Shown: one piece after another, positions 48,222 through 59,630 of the stretch
How positions within the stretch are numbered: the stretch's first letter is position 1
How the letters are laid out: each line of letters begins with the position of its first letter
Assembly (NCBI GenBank): GCA_963978545.1
Contig: OZ021729.1
Location: 85,664,670-85,728,669 of the forward strand
Direction: 5' to 3'
DNA from: Linyphia triangularis
Lineage: Eukaryota > Arthropoda > Arachnida > Araneae > Linyphiidae
Length of the DNA stretch: 64,000 nucleotides
Notes under the pieces: generated by a model
Told to the model about the DNA's origin: nothing
Databases searched by the model: none
The model's input: the letters and a program-made list of their open reading frames with translations, nothing else
Position numbers and translations under genes: made by a program

Positions 48222-48367
48222 GTGGCGACCTCGCGACCTCAAATAACAGATAAATCTTCTGTGCACTGGAGTACTCTTTTGCACAGCGGTAACGCATCTG
48301 TCTCGAGATACCATGGTCATCGGATCGAAACACCGTCCGCCGCAACGAAAGCTTGCCTTACGCTTTA
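48222..48367 (+). mobile_element. tRNA-derived SINE inserted in pogo copy 3
   Basis: Interrupts the MITE with TCGACT repeated at 48216-48221 and 48368-48373. Contains 'CAGCGGTAACGCATCTGTCTCGAG' type A-box sequence and 'GGTCATCGGATCGAAACACC' as a degenerate B box, close to a serine-type tRNA head. Confidence 0.65.
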
Positions 48368-48376
48368 TCGACTTAA

Positions 48377-48510
48377 GGATGGTCGGTTAACAGAGAGTTC
48401 CGGATGAAAGAGATCGACTAAAGGATGGTCGGTTAACAGAGAGTTCCGGATGAAAGAGATCGACTAAAGGATGGTCGGTTAACAGAGAGTTCCGGATGAA
48501 AGACTGACGG
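48377..48510. repeat. 46-bp tandem repeat, about 2.9 copies
   Basis: Unit starts GGATGGTCGGTTAACAGAG at 48377, 48423 and 48469. It is a local amplification of the MITE subterminal region next to the SINE. Confidence 0.9.
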
Positions 48511-49106
48511 TTAATCGAGGTTCTACTGTATTTGCTAAAAAATCTTCGTCCTGACTACTCCCTTTCGAAACTATAGGGTCACTGATTTCGGGGCTTTGCC
48601 GCATTAGATTCTTCCACTCCGCGTGTTTTTTCTGTCTCTGAGCCACGAGTACGGTGGGGAGGGGGGGGGGGAAAGCAGGCTCAAGTTGATTTAAGACCGA
48701 AGCACATCTCATCCGATGATGACTGAACCGCAGGCGGTACGGAAGAGTAAAATAAAAAATAAAAAAATAAAAACCACGAAAATAACCGGGCGTCGTAAAT
48801 CCTCCTGGAATCGGGAGTGAACAACTAAACTCCTTTTTGGAAGGAAGAAGAAGGGAGGTGCGTCAACATGTGAAAGAGTTAAAGAAGAAGGAAAAGCATC
48901 TGAGGCCGAATATCCCACACAAACAGAGAGAGAGAGGCATAAACTGAGGGGGTTTAAAAATAGCCAACCTCGCCCCGACATCAGGAAGGTTCCTTCGAAA
49001 TGCATTGGAAAAAAGAGGAATTTGAATAGAGAGACCAGTGGTTTTGTATTCAAATTCCTCATTTGGATGCAAACATGGGGGTGTGGAACATCGCGCAACT
49101 TAATAT

Positions 49107-49844
49107 TGTTACGAATTTGTGTATATTTGTAAATATTTCGTAGTGTTAATTTTGTAAATAGGAAAATTTATGTACATCTCGCATAAGGCAGTGCAATAGT
49201 TCGTCTTAACTTGGCTTCCCTGCAGTGTGTCTATTAATGCTTGATAACGAGTTTTACAGAGATAACGCTGGGAAGCGAGTTTTACAAGGAGCAGGGCATT
49301 TAACGTTATGGTAATGGCGCCAATAGCCAAGTTGGCGACGGTTTTGGTGACTAATTTTTGTCGCCAAATTTGGCGAGAAATTGCCAAATGTCGCCAAACT
49401 TGGCGACCATTTGGCGAAATTTTCGGTCTTCATGCACATGTATAGGACTTTTCGACTACGATCTGGAAAGTTCTCCAAATATCTACCTCTAGAAATTTCA
49501 AGAAGGTTTGACTCCTATATAAGACCGGCCGTGAGTGGAATCGACTGAGTTGAGTCACTGGGTTGGTTAGTCAGTTAGTTGAGTTGAAATTACTGAGTTT
49601 CAGTGAACATTCCGAGTAGTTCTAAAGCGAACTGTATTGCATTGTCTTTTGCGGCGATTTAGCAGTTGTGTGTCAAGTTTAACTGCTGTTTTGTGCTCTA
49701 TTGTTGTGAAAAGAGCTGTATTGTGTCTACTAGAACGAGAAGTTCTGGAGTTGTAAATGAATCTGCGAAGAGTTATATTGGAATAAATTTCTGCAAGTTT
49801 TGATCTGCTTTGGCTTCAAGTCTTTAGAACCCATCCACGCAACA
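49107..49844 (+). mobile_element. Solo gypsy-type LTR nested in family Q
   Basis: TGTTACGAATTTG...CCACGCAACA, 738 bp, related to the LTR at 24594-25262. It carries a TATATAAGACC promoter motif (about 49517) and AATAAATTTCTGCAAG near the end as polyadenylation signal. Flanks ATAT and GTAT are an imperfect 4-bp duplication. No internal domain adjoins, so it is a solo LTR left by recombination. Confidence 0.88.
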
Positions 49845-50055
49845 GTATTAAATTTTTCTTTCTTGGGCGTGAAACAATGAATCGTAGATGGGCGATGCTC
49901 GAGAGCAGAGAGCTCTAAGTTAAAGGCACTCGTTTTTAAATTTTTTACGCTTTTATTGCATTTCTACCTGAATTTACCTGGTGGGGATGATTAGATCACC
50001 TTAAGAGGTAATAAGCACAGAGAGATTTTAATTAAAATCGTAAAAGAGCCTTTTT

Positions 50056-50452
50056 CAGGATGGCCACAAAATTTAGGAAAAAAAGTTCCCTGATAATTCC
50101 CTGATTTCCCTAACAGATTTCTAAAAAAATTCCCTGATTTTAGGGCAATTTTTTTTTTCAAATGTCCCCAATTTTCTTAGGTTTTCCAGATGTCTAGACA
50201 CCTTGATCAAATAGAAAATGTATGCTAAAGAGATAATATGCCAATTTTTTTTTTTAAATAGTTTTGCTGGTAATGAAAAGTTTAAATTATTCCGTAACAT
50301 TAAACTTCTAATGGCTCACCACCACAAACCTCCAAGTAAATAGCGCCAAAATATGGATGAAAGTGCCTTAAAACAATACAAAATTTCTCTGATTTTCATG
50401 AAATTTTAAAAAGCTCCCTGACATTTCCATGATTCCCGGTTCTGAGGCCACG
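50056..50452 (+). mobile_element. hAT-like MITE, copy 2, nested in family Q
   Basis: CAGGATGGCCACAAAATTT ... CGGTTCTGAGGCCACG, with the same 'TTCCCTGATTTCCC' interior as copy 1 at 46.8 kb. Sits in a poly-T target within the 'GAGCCGTTTTTTAGCAATTGC' block of family Q. Confidence 0.75.
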
Positions 50453-51105
50453 TTTTTTTTTTTTTTTTTAGCAATTGCTAAAAAACGTACTTTGTTCATG
50501 GTTTTTCATGATTTCAACCTTATGCGATTTTGAAGAAAACCTTAATGGTAGGTTCCATGGCCATCACTAACCCGTTCTCAAAATTTGAATATCGTAGGTC
50601 CATTTGTTAGGGAGTTATGCTGACCACAGACATACAGTTTTTCTAGACCACTCTTTTGAAATCAAGATGTACCAAAACGTAGAGAAGTGCATTTTTTACT
50701 GAATGCTATACCTTCACCACCCTATGTAAACATATGGGTAACTGAAAGTAAAAATAACGCGGTGAATAACAGTATGATTCAGTGGAAATATCAGTATAAT
50801 ATGGGTTTTAAAATATTCAATGGATGAAAAATTCATTACATATCTATATTAATTAAATTTTCGTTAAGATTTCAATTGAAAAATTAAGGTGAAGACAAAA
50901 AAATTAATCGCCTTCTGCACCCATCTCTAAAAATATTTTTGGCGGCGGATGAAACGTTGTTTTGTTTTGTTTTGAAACCATCGACTGTCTATTTCTGCCA
51001 CTTATAAAGTGCCTAACACAGCCAAATACGTTTCGTAATTCTGAGCATCTAGAAGAATACGAGATCGAAATCTTCCCCTCTCTCCGACCCCACCACACCA
51101 ACGAG

Positions 51106-51245
51106 AGGACATTGAGGCCACGACAGATTTAATGTGCACCAGACCCCATTAGGTACACACCGATATTTGGCGGACCGAGGACAGAACCCGCAACCCTCCG
51201 GTTATGAGCTCGATACTCTACATCTAGGATATCGGGAGCCCTGAA
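51106..51245 (-). mobile_element. tRNA-derived SINE-2
   Basis: The minus strand has tRNA-like GGGCTCCCGATATCC, an A-box-like TAGATGTAGAG, B box GGGTTCTGTCC, then the shared body 'cacattaaatctgtcgtgg'. Confidence 0.6.
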
Positions 51246-51510
51246 ACGTTGTTAAGGATATCGAGACCACCGAGAAACAAAAACGAGTAAATCCACAAAA
51301 AGTTATAAAATTGAGTTGAGCTGTTTATTTTGTTTGTAATAATTTCTTCTTATATACCGATCGTCATTTCGATTAAAAAAATTAATCAATTAGATCAATT
51401 AGTTAAGAATCAAAGGGAACACGTATTTTTTTGCATTTTTTTTTAAACACTCATACTTAGTGATGTGAGGAAATGTTTGTAAATATCTCTAAAGCGACTC
51501 TAATTGCTGG

Positions 51511-51694
51511 CTGTTTGGCTGTTTTCAGATTATCTGGCGCCGTCAGCAACACGAGGGCTATAATGCGCCGAAACATGCTTCATTTGACAAGCCAACATAC
51601 ATTTACAAACACCCATGCCTAATACGGGACTCGGGAACCCGCAACCTCGCGGTCTAGAAGCTAGCACGCTAACCACTATACCGTTTGGTCGGCG
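51511..51694 (-). mobile_element. tRNA-derived SINE-1
   Basis: Full-length. Duplication CTAATTGCTGG (51500-51510 and 51695-51705). Confidence 0.93.
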
Positions 51695-51780
51695 CTAATT
51701 GCTGGTGGAAGACATTTTAATTGCGGATTGTTTCTTCAGTGTTGTACGCAAGGGACATTTTGACTCATTTTTATAAATAT

Positions 51781-52065
51781 TTTATACTAACTTCGATTTT
51801 GTGTGTATGCTTGTCGATAGGGGGCAAATCTGCTTAGGCCTGATTATCCCTCTTGCCTTCATCCAATCGGGATGAAACTTGGCAGATAGATTCGATATCG
51901 ATGACCGTGCATCCTATCAAATTTCGGGCTTGCCACTGTCACTAAAAGGTCGCTTTTACGGAATTATAATGGACCAACTTGCCGTCATCCAATCGAGCTG
52001 AAATAGCATTTAACCTATCATTGAAGAAACTCTTTCCTGCTGTTGCCAAAATTGTTTTAATAAAA
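51781..52065 (+). mobile_element. Family P repeat, 3'-truncated
   Basis: Begins TTTATACTAACTTCGATTTT and keeps the 'GATGAAACTTGGCAGATAG' core. Lost after the ATTGTTTTAATAAAA block. Confidence 0.7.
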
Positions 52066-52879
52066 GTCGCCTGGGAATCGAATCATAGAAGTACGGAATA
52101 GTGTTTAAAGGAATGTTGCACCATTCTTCATTTCTTTTTAGACATTACAATCCGCTCTGTGATCCGTCGACTCAGCTTCTCCTACCGTACACTATTTTGT
52201 TTTACCGAGCATGTCTTGGCGCGTTGTGTGGACACTGTCATGACTTTAAGGCACCTTACCTCTAGAAACGCCTAAACTCTAGAAATTTTCGGTTATTTAT
52301 TATTAATAAAAAGAATAACTACATTCATCACGCATGGACAATTTTAATATACAAAATTAAACAGAGATGTTACAATGACGCGAATGTACTATGAGATATG
52401 GAGAAATGACAAAACCTCGGGAGAAAATGTAAATGGTGTTAGCAATTTTCAACTATCTAAATGATCCCCCCCCCTCTTCCTCCACTGTCCTTTGAATATA
52501 TATAACCTTCGGGTCAACAAGAAATTAAAATAATAATTATGAACATCACCCAGGCGCGTAAGCAGGGGGAGGTTTTAAGGGTCAACCCCCTCCCACGATC
52601 CCTAACATCCCGGTGTTTTGTTATGTCTGATTAAGAAACACTTAACGATAGTAAATAATTCCAAATGGAAACATTTTTAATTTAATCATACTCAGCTTGC
52701 CTACCATATCGCATTAAAGTAGGCATAAAAGTTTAGACTTCTAAGAAACTTTGAAATAAATAATACATTTGTAAATCTCTTAGCATAAAAAAACCACATT
52801 ATGATCAGTTTTGGTCTTGTGAGGTCCAATATAAAGTGTTGTTTGAAAGAAATGTAAAAATAGGAATGTTTTCGTTTTT

Positions 52880-53070
52880 CAAATACAGTTTCAGTGTTTC
52901 AGTGCAAATGCCCTTGTATTTAAAGCGCCATAAAAATATAATAAAATCAACCTGATACTGGTGCTTTATCTATTTAACTAAAACATTACTCTTTCTTAAA
53001 TTAAATTTGAACAAAACGGGAAAAAAAATCATAAAAATTTTTAATCTAAAAAATATGGATAATACGTCTC
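52880..53070 (+). mobile_element. Partial relative of the 24.2-kb MITE
   Basis: Collinear with 24303-24460 ('cataaa-atataataaaat-a-cctgata' and 'aaaatatggata'). Neither inverted end is present. Confidence 0.55.
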
Positions 53071-53174
53071 TAGGATGTTTTGTACAACTCGAAGACTGGA
53101 CAAAAATCATTTTAATATTTTGTCAACAGTAAATGAACCTGCCAAAAATATTGATGACATGTGAAAAATATGGG

Positions 53175-53356
53175 TTGGTTGGTTGAATTCAGATTATCTG
53201 GCGCCGTCAGCAACACGAGGGCTATAATGCGGCGAAACATTCGTCATTAGACAAGCCAACATACATTTACAAACACCCATGCCTAACACGGGACTCGGAA
53301 CCCTCAACCTCGCGGTCTAGAAGCTAGCACGCTAACTACTACACCGTTTGGTCGAC
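53175..53356 (-). mobile_element. tRNA-derived SINE-1
   Basis: Full-length. Duplication AAATATGGG (53166-53174 and 53357-53365). Confidence 0.92.
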
Positions 53357-53649
53357 AAATATGGGAATGTTCTGTATGGAAGTGAAGTTGTTTGTAATAC
53401 AAATACAGGAGCAAACTAAGGTCTCGATTAAAACCTCCTCCCACAACAAGTTTCTGGTCGCAAACCACTCCGATCCCCCCCTTTTCTGTGCCACCTCTGG
53501 ACTTCTTTTGTTAGCTTCGTATGTATCTATGTAAAGGAATCTTTGAACTCGGTTTTCGACCACTTCAAAAAGTTGGATTAATTTGAAATTTTGCACAATT
53601 ATCAAAGACAGATGGCAATACAATAATTTAATAAGTTTTTTCCATTATT

Positions 53650-53780
53650 GCAAGGATTAGCTCGTGTTGCTTTTACGCCGTTAAACGCCAACCAACCTTC
53701 TCCGGAATCGAACCCTGGTGTCCCGTTACAACCCTAGTAGCCACAGAATCTACCATCAACACTTGATAAGGCAGACATTT
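53650..53780 (-). mobile_element. tRNA-derived SINE (third type)
   Basis: The minus strand carries an A-box-like TGTTGATGGTAGATTC, a perfect B box GGGTTCGATTCC, then 'GGCGTTTAACGGCGTAAAAG', a tail block typical of arthropod-type SINEs. No duplication identified. Confidence 0.55.
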
Positions 53781-54119
53781 GAAAGATCTGTCGTGGGCAC
53801 TACGGTTATACTATCAGTACAAAGTTATTCAGATTTATCAAATAATAATGATGGACGAGCCACTGATTGGTTTTGATCTAATAGTAAAGCGTTCCTTTCA
53901 TCTTGTCGGAACTCTGGATTGCAAGGATTAGCTCTAGAAATACCACAGTTTTTCCATGTAAATGTGGACACGATCTTAGAGGCCATAACCAAATCCATGA
54001 GCTATAGCGGTTTCACCTTAATATGACGTGTTGTACTGAGGCATGCATGAGTCAATCACTGATACAAGCACTGCTGGCCGGATCAACTAATAAAGAGTTT
54101 CATTCACGTTTCACAATTT

Positions 54120-54460
54120 GATAATTATAATAGTTTAAAAAACTAAAAAACACACTTTAATAGAAAAAGTGTTTTTTTAGTCGCATTATCCTTACCAGGA
54201 TCTTCAGAATTAGCGATTTTTCATATTCAGAGACACGGCAGTGTTTTGTGCCAAGTAATACGGCGTGTACTAAGGCATACACACGACTTAAATTTGAGAC
54301 AAGCATGTGACTATTGGCAGGAACAACTGGAGAATTTTGTACACTTAACTAAAAAAATTAAATAAAAAAAAATTATAGTTTACAGCAAAAATAATTAATA
54401 GTTTAAAAAAACTAAAAAACACGCTTTAATAGAAAACCAAACTAAAAAGTAGAAAATATA
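54120..54460. repeat. Direct repeats of the foldback arm tip
   Basis: 'TAGTTTAAAAAACTAAAAAACAC-CTTTAATAGA' occurs at 54130, 54410 and again at the start of the foldback at 54463. These are partial duplications of the left arm tip. Confidence 0.6.
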
Positions 54461-54812
54461 TAATAGTTTAAAAGACTAAAAAACACGCTTTAATAGATAA
54501 GTGAACTAAAAAGTAGAAAATAATTTTAAATAAGTTTGAAATAAGAATAGAGTGATTAACAAGAAATACTTATTTTATCGTAAAAAAGCGTGGGGTGCTT
54601 TTTAAGATATTTTCATAATGGCTCTACTTTTACCAATATCTGTCATTAAATATTTACAAAAATTGACATCAAGCACCCCACGCTTTTTTACGATAAAATA
54701 AATATTTCTTGTTAATCACTCTATTCTTATTTCAAACTTATTTAAAATTATTTTCTACTTTTTAGTTCACTTTTCGGTTATAGAGTGTTTTTTAGTTTTT
54801 CAAACTATTATT
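54460..54812. mobile_element. Foldback element with about 140-bp arms
   Basis: Arms 54460-54600 and 54671-54812 are near-perfect inverted repeats over the central 100 bp (GTGAACTAAAAAGTAGAAAA ... AAAAAAGCGTGGGGTGCTT), with a 70-bp loop. It would form a very stable hairpin. No coding. Confidence 0.9.
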
Positions 54813-55219
54813 TTTGTTCCGAGAAGGCGACGTACGTCAGGAACCATCGTTCGAATTATAAAAAGTGTCAAAACAAAGCTTGTTTACCGTTAGGAGAATG
54901 TCTTAGTTTCGGCATGTTTTCAGGAAACTAATAACTGCAGTCCGTTTTAGACTTCTATTAACTCTACGTTGGGTTTTCCAGTTAAATCTGCTTTTCTCAA
55001 TTCTTTACACTTACTTTTTTCAAAAAGTCAGGATAATGAAAATAGTTACACAACGTCAGTCTATCCCTGCCTCATACACCTAATGTTTTGTATTGCTTCA
55101 AAGCGTATGAAATTTTATAACTGGCATAGTATCAGTAATAAAAATTCCTTAAAGAAATTTGATGGGAAAATAATTCTTTTATATTAACTTCGATTTTGTG
55201 TGTATGTTTGTTTGTCGAT

Positions 55220-55894
55220 TAGAGGTCGGCGATGTATCGATACGACGATATTTTTATGGATATTTAAAACAAAAATATCGATAACAAAAATATCTATGCT
55301 CGTCACTATCGATATTTTTAAATATTTTTAGTTTTTTGATGATCGTTTTGTAGCTCCATGTGTTTTTTCGATTTTCTTTATTCCCTTTGCAAAAACTTCA
55401 AAACTAAAGTTAGGACTTGATTGAGAGGCAGTTAAAATGGCACCCTAACCAAAAAGAAAACATAATGTAATGGAAAGATACGATCATTTATTAGTAGTCA
55501 TTAACATAGCGCAGTTTCGGTTGCCAACGTGTGCCTGGAATTAGCATCTAATTTGAAATATTAAAAACATCTCTAGCAGCAAAATGCGCGGTTAAGTACT
55601 TTCCAAAATTTCAAACAATTTTTATAATTTATTTATAAAAACAATTTTTATAATTTATTCATAAAAACAATTTTTATAATTTATTTATAAAAACAATTTT
55701 TATAATTTATTTATAAAAACAATTTTTATAATTTATTCATAAAAACAATTTTTATAATTTATTTATAAAAACAATTTTTATAATTTATTTATAAAAACAA
55801 TTTTTTAATTTAATTATTAAAACAATTTTGGCATGAATTCATGAAAAGTAGAAATTTGACCCGAAAAACTTCGTTTCTGGCAAAATTGAAAATC

Positions 55895-55925
<31 letters not shown>

Positions 55926-56009
55926 TCATTTATTGATATATCGATATTTTATCGATATTTTTTTTTTCTATGAAACGATATTTATTTTGATCGATTTTTT
56001 CGACCTCTA
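55220..56009. mobile_element. Non-autonomous hAT element, 790 bp, perfect 8-bp TSD
   Basis: Ends TAGAGGTCGGCGATG and (read inward) TAGAGGTCGAAAAAATCG. Perfect 8-bp duplication TTGTCGAT (55212-55219 and 56010-56017). Subterminal regions are rich in TATCGATA-type palindromes. The interior holds an inverted fragment of family P (about 55498-55610) and a 26-bp tandem array. Confidence 0.9.
55612..55803. repeat. 26-bp tandem repeat, about 7 copies
   Basis: Unit AACAATTTTTATAATTTATT plus TATAAA, almost identical copies. Derived from the AACAATTTT block of family P. Confidence 0.95.
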
Positions 56010-56859
56010 TTGTCGATGGTGGGCAAGTCTGCGGAAGCGTAATTAACCTCTTTCCCGTCATCCAATCGGGTTAAAAACTTGGCAGATAAATTTGATGTCG
56101 ATGACAATGTATTCTATCCAATTTTGGGGGCTGTCACTGTTACTAAAAGTAAGTTATCTTTTACTGGATACTAATAAAACAATTCGCCATCATCTTAATC
56201 GCGCTGAAAACGCATTTAACCGATCGTTGAAGATACTCTTTCCAGTTGCCAAAATTGTTTTTAAAAAAAATAAATAATAAAATTGTTTTAATCAGATTAA
56301 TTAAAGGATATTTGGATGCGAGTGCATAAATTCACATGATAGAGATGTCTTTGATTTTTAAAATTAGATGCCAACACCAAGCACACGCTGGCAACAGAAA
56401 CGACGGTTTGTTAATAAATTTAAAAAATTGACAATGCATCATATAAAGGAGATTTATATTAAAAAAAAAAAAAAATTGTGATTTATAAAATTTTTTTAAG
56501 AGCAATAATAAAGTAATATAAGTTAGCTCATAATTACTTAAAAATTAATAATAATAATAATAATAAAAACTAGTTAGTTTGCCTTCAAATTTCTTTAACG
56601 AACTTTTATTACTGATATTATGCCAGTTGTAAAATTTCATATGCTACAAAGCAATACTGGGGCAAATATTGTGGTCGGAAAAAAATAAAGCATTAGATAT
56701 ATGACATTCCCTCTTAACTCTATGCATAGTAAAACTAGGCTATCACGATTTCGACTCACGACAATAAAGAATAGGAAAGGGGTTCTAAATGTGGAATATT
56801 ATATTATCCACATATTATATATTATTATGTGGAATATTATATTGTGGAATAGAATATTA

Positions 56860-57665
56860 TTATATGTGTGATTCTTATATTATCCTTTCTTATAAGTGAA
56901 ACGGAGAAGAGGAGAAACAACGATCTTTGATAAGCTATGTTCTAACTAAGAGAACTCTACTTTGAAGGTTTTTCCACCTTTTACCCCATTAAAGCATTTT
57001 TTTTTCCCGGAAATTTTGCAGGTTGGGATGTTTGGAATACCTTAAGAAGCATTACCACAGCGATTTTTATCAAAATCGTTAGAGCCGTTTTTTAAGCAAT
57101 CATTGAAAAACATGATTTTTTCAATGGCAGCTACTTTGTGCGCATGCGCAACTGGCTCAATTTTGACGAAAATCTTAATGGTAGGTGTTTGAGCCACAAT
57201 CAATCCGCACACCAAATTTGAACATCGTAGGTCAATTTATTCGGGAGTTAAGCTGACCCACGTACACAACAAATACACATTTTTTGTACATGACATTTTT
57301 GAAATCAGGATGTTCCAAAATGTGGAGAAATGCACAAAAAAAAAAAAAAAAAAAAAAAAATCGTTTTTTTTTCCTACCGAATGCTACACTTTTATTACCC
57401 TACGTACACATATGCGTAATTGAAAAAAAAAAAAAAAAAAATCGATTTTTTTTTTAAACCGAATGCTACAATTTTACTACCCTACGTACACATATGCGTA
57501 ATTGAAAAAAAAAAATCGTTTTTTTTTTCTACCGAATGCTACACTTTTATTACCCTACGTACACATATGCGTAATTGAAAAAAAAAAAAAAAAAAAAAAA
57601 AATCGTTTTTTTTTTCCTACCGAATGCTACACTTTTATTACCCTACGTACACATATGCGTAATTG

Positions 57666-57697
<32 letters not shown>

Positions 57698-58425
57698 GTT
57701 TTTTTTTTCTACCGAATGCTACACTTTTATTACCCTACGTACACATATGCGTAATTGAAAAAAAAAAAAAAAAAAAAAAAAAAAATCGTTTTTTTTTTTC
57801 TACCGAATGCTACACTTTTATTACCCTACGTACACATATGCGTAATTGAAAAAAAAAAAAAAAATCGATTTTTTTTTTACCGAATGATACACTTTTATTA
57901 CCCTACGTACACATATGCGTAATTGGAAAAAAAAAAAAAAAAAAAAAAAAAAATAATTGTTGATGTGCGATTCTCAAGGGCAAAAAACTTTGGGTAAAAG
58001 GCAGTCATTTTTCAACTTTTTACGTTTTTATCGCATTTTTACAAGAACTTTGGAGATGGGGATGATTAGAAAATCTTAAGAGGCATTAGCACAAAGATTT
58101 TAGTCAACATTATTCGAGCCATTTTTTAGCAATTGCTGAAAAAAATTGATTTTTTCATGATTTTACATGATTTCAAATTTATGCGCATGCGCTATTTAGA
58201 CAAAAACCTCAGTGGTAGGTCCCATGGCCACCACTAGCCCGCACACCAAATTTGAACATCGTAGGTCAGTTTGCTCGAGAGGTATACAGACTACGTACAC
58301 ACAGACATACAATTTGTCTAAATTACTTTTTTGAAATCAGGATGTACCAAAACTCGGAGAAATGTAAATAAACGAATTTTTTTTTGACCAAATGCTATAC
58401 ATATGGGTAATTGAAAGTCCTACCG
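56860..58425 (+). mobile_element. Family Q copy 3 with amplified 3' tail
   Basis: Family Q body at 56860-57360, seven tandem tail units (57362-57955), then a second, fuller Q body (57955-58425) ending 'ATATGGGTAATTGAAAGT'. It reads as two tandem Q copies separated by repeated tails. Confidence 0.7.
57362..57955 (+). repeat. Seven tandem copies of the family Q tail with variable poly-A
   Basis: Each unit has the invariant 'ACCGAATGCTACACTTTTAT', 'TACCCTACGTACACATATGC' and 'GTAATTG' blocks, then 9-34 A and a TCG(T)n joint. TACGTACACA occurs at 57401, 57483, 57556, 57644, 57736, 57827 and 57904. Confidence 0.95.
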
Positions 58426-58977
58426 CCACACACGAGTATTCATCTAGTCATGTTTATTCATAAATTAAATAGTTATACAAATTATAAAAAAAAAACAATT
58501 CTACAATTATAATTAATTAAAAGAATTATCATTAAAATAACTAAAGCAACTTGCGTACAAATATATTGTATTAAAGGGAAAAATCTTTGAACTTTTTGGT
58601 ATAAGGGAAATAAAATAAACCCACAAAACGCCTTCTTTTTAAATTTGAATGAAGAGTCATAGTTTCCTGATAGGAAATATTTAAAAATATATAAAATCAC
58701 TCTCCGGCAAGAGTGGTTGCTTTTTCTTAAAGATTAGTGTTTCGAATTAGTATAGCGGATGCGTTGAGATCGATTACAGCCTGGTTTCAAAGCGAATTCG
58801 TACCGATGTATTATTACTGAAAACATAACATAAGTTAGTTTCCTGACACTTTTACTATTTTGCGGGCAAAAACATTGAAAAATTGGGACTGTTCTTTCAA
58901 TCACCGCAACTGACTATTGATTTGTACATGTTTTGCTTCAAATTATTTAAGACAAAGTCAGTCGACTTGTCTTATGA

Positions 58978-59630
58978 GGAAGTCTTAGTTAAGATCATTC
59001 CCTATACTCGCTATGTTACAATCTTCTAGCCCAGTGCATTTAGAAACTACTTTGTATAAAAACCTTGGAAATTTGGTGAGTAGGTACTAAAACGATCACT
59101 TACTGAAATTACATGCAATAAAAATTCGAAAAAAGTGTATAATCTATTTTATTTTGTACTATACTAAACTTCAACTTAACTAGACATCAGTTAGACGGTA
59201 GATCGTCACAGTGCTCATAGGTATTTAATCCATTTTGGCGGCGTGAAAGCATAATGTTCGCCAAACCACAACCCTGTATAGAGAACAAAAGGCTGTAAGG
59301 TTTGGCGAGAATTATGTCTTCACTCCGCCAAAATGGATTAAATACCTATGAGCACTGTGACGATCTACCGTCTAACTGATGTCTAGTTAAGTTGAAGTTT
59401 AGTATAGTATATTTTATTTTATATTTGAAATCCTTACGTCACTGCATATACAGTGGCTCCACCTGGTTTTGACTTTTCCTATTTTAATTTTCATTTATAA
59501 TAGATAGACATTTCATTAAGGTATCTTTTTCGTACCTACTCACCGAATTTCAAGGTTTTGTTGAAAATAGCTTTTATAATGCAGTGGTCTAGAAGATTGT
59601 AACATAGCGAGTATAGGGAATGATCCTTAC
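58978..59630. repeat. Inverted repeat flanking family M copy 1
   Basis: Left arm 58990-59100 (ATCATTCCCTATACTCGCTATG...TGGTGAGTAGGTAC) and its inverse at 59530-59625. Family M copy 1 lies between, and family M copy 2 begins exactly where the right arm ends. Confidence 0.8.
59157..59410. mobile_element. Family M palindromic MITE, copy 1
   Basis: 254 bp, arms TACTATACTAAACTTCAACT ... inverse, each carrying 'CTAGACATCAGTTAGACGG' and 'TTTTGGCGGCGTGAA' blocks. The whole element is a near-perfect hairpin around 'CCTGTATAGAGAACAAAAGG'. Confidence 0.9.

Larger units (their letters stand above)
47816..48528 (-). mobile_element. pogo/Tigger-like MITE, copy 3, enlarged
   Basis: CAGTAGAACCTCGATTAACC ends with TA on both sides (47814-47815, 48529-48530). 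More diverged than copies 1 and 2, and enlarged by a SINE-like insertion and a local tandem repeat. Confidence 0.9.
47700..48712 (-). pseudogene. Coding-like minus ORF split by a pogo MITE
   Basis: From ATG 48712 the frame runs through Pro-rich and RQKKHAEWKNLMRQSPEISD, then SSQDEDFLAN, and meets the MITE at 48528. On the far side (47815 down to 47700) the same frame, allowing for the duplicated TA, continues open with ILNSAVDLKETVFLLSPIRN and on to a TA microsatellite. A pyrimidine-rich tract ending CTCAG just before RQKK could be a splice acceptor, so the true exon may begin there. Family not recognised. The uninterrupted frame across the insertion site suggests the MITE hit an exon or an older transposon ORF. 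Confidence 0.42.
49065..50755 (+). mobile_element. Family Q repeat, copy 2, carrying two insertions
   Basis: Starts GGGTGTGGAACATCGCGCAACTT and ends GGGTAACTGAAAGT. The solo LTR (49107-49844) and a hAT-like MITE (50056-50452) interrupt it at places where copy 1 is continuous. Confidence 0.75.
55178..56458 (+). mobile_element. Family P repeat interrupted by a hAT element
   Basis: Begins TTATATTAACTTCGATTTTG. The family core resumes at 56020 with 'GTGGGCAAGTCTGCGGAAGC' and runs to 'GACAATGCATCATATAAAGG'. Confidence 0.75.

Noticed and set aside
48709..49098. 129-codon minus-strand ORF
   Set aside because: Hydrophobic, Phe/Leu/Ser-rich translation of purine-rich sequence with no domain or splice support, running into family Q.
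57362..57955. Telomeric or centromeric satellite
   Set aside because: Only seven units, derived from the tail of a dispersed repeat.
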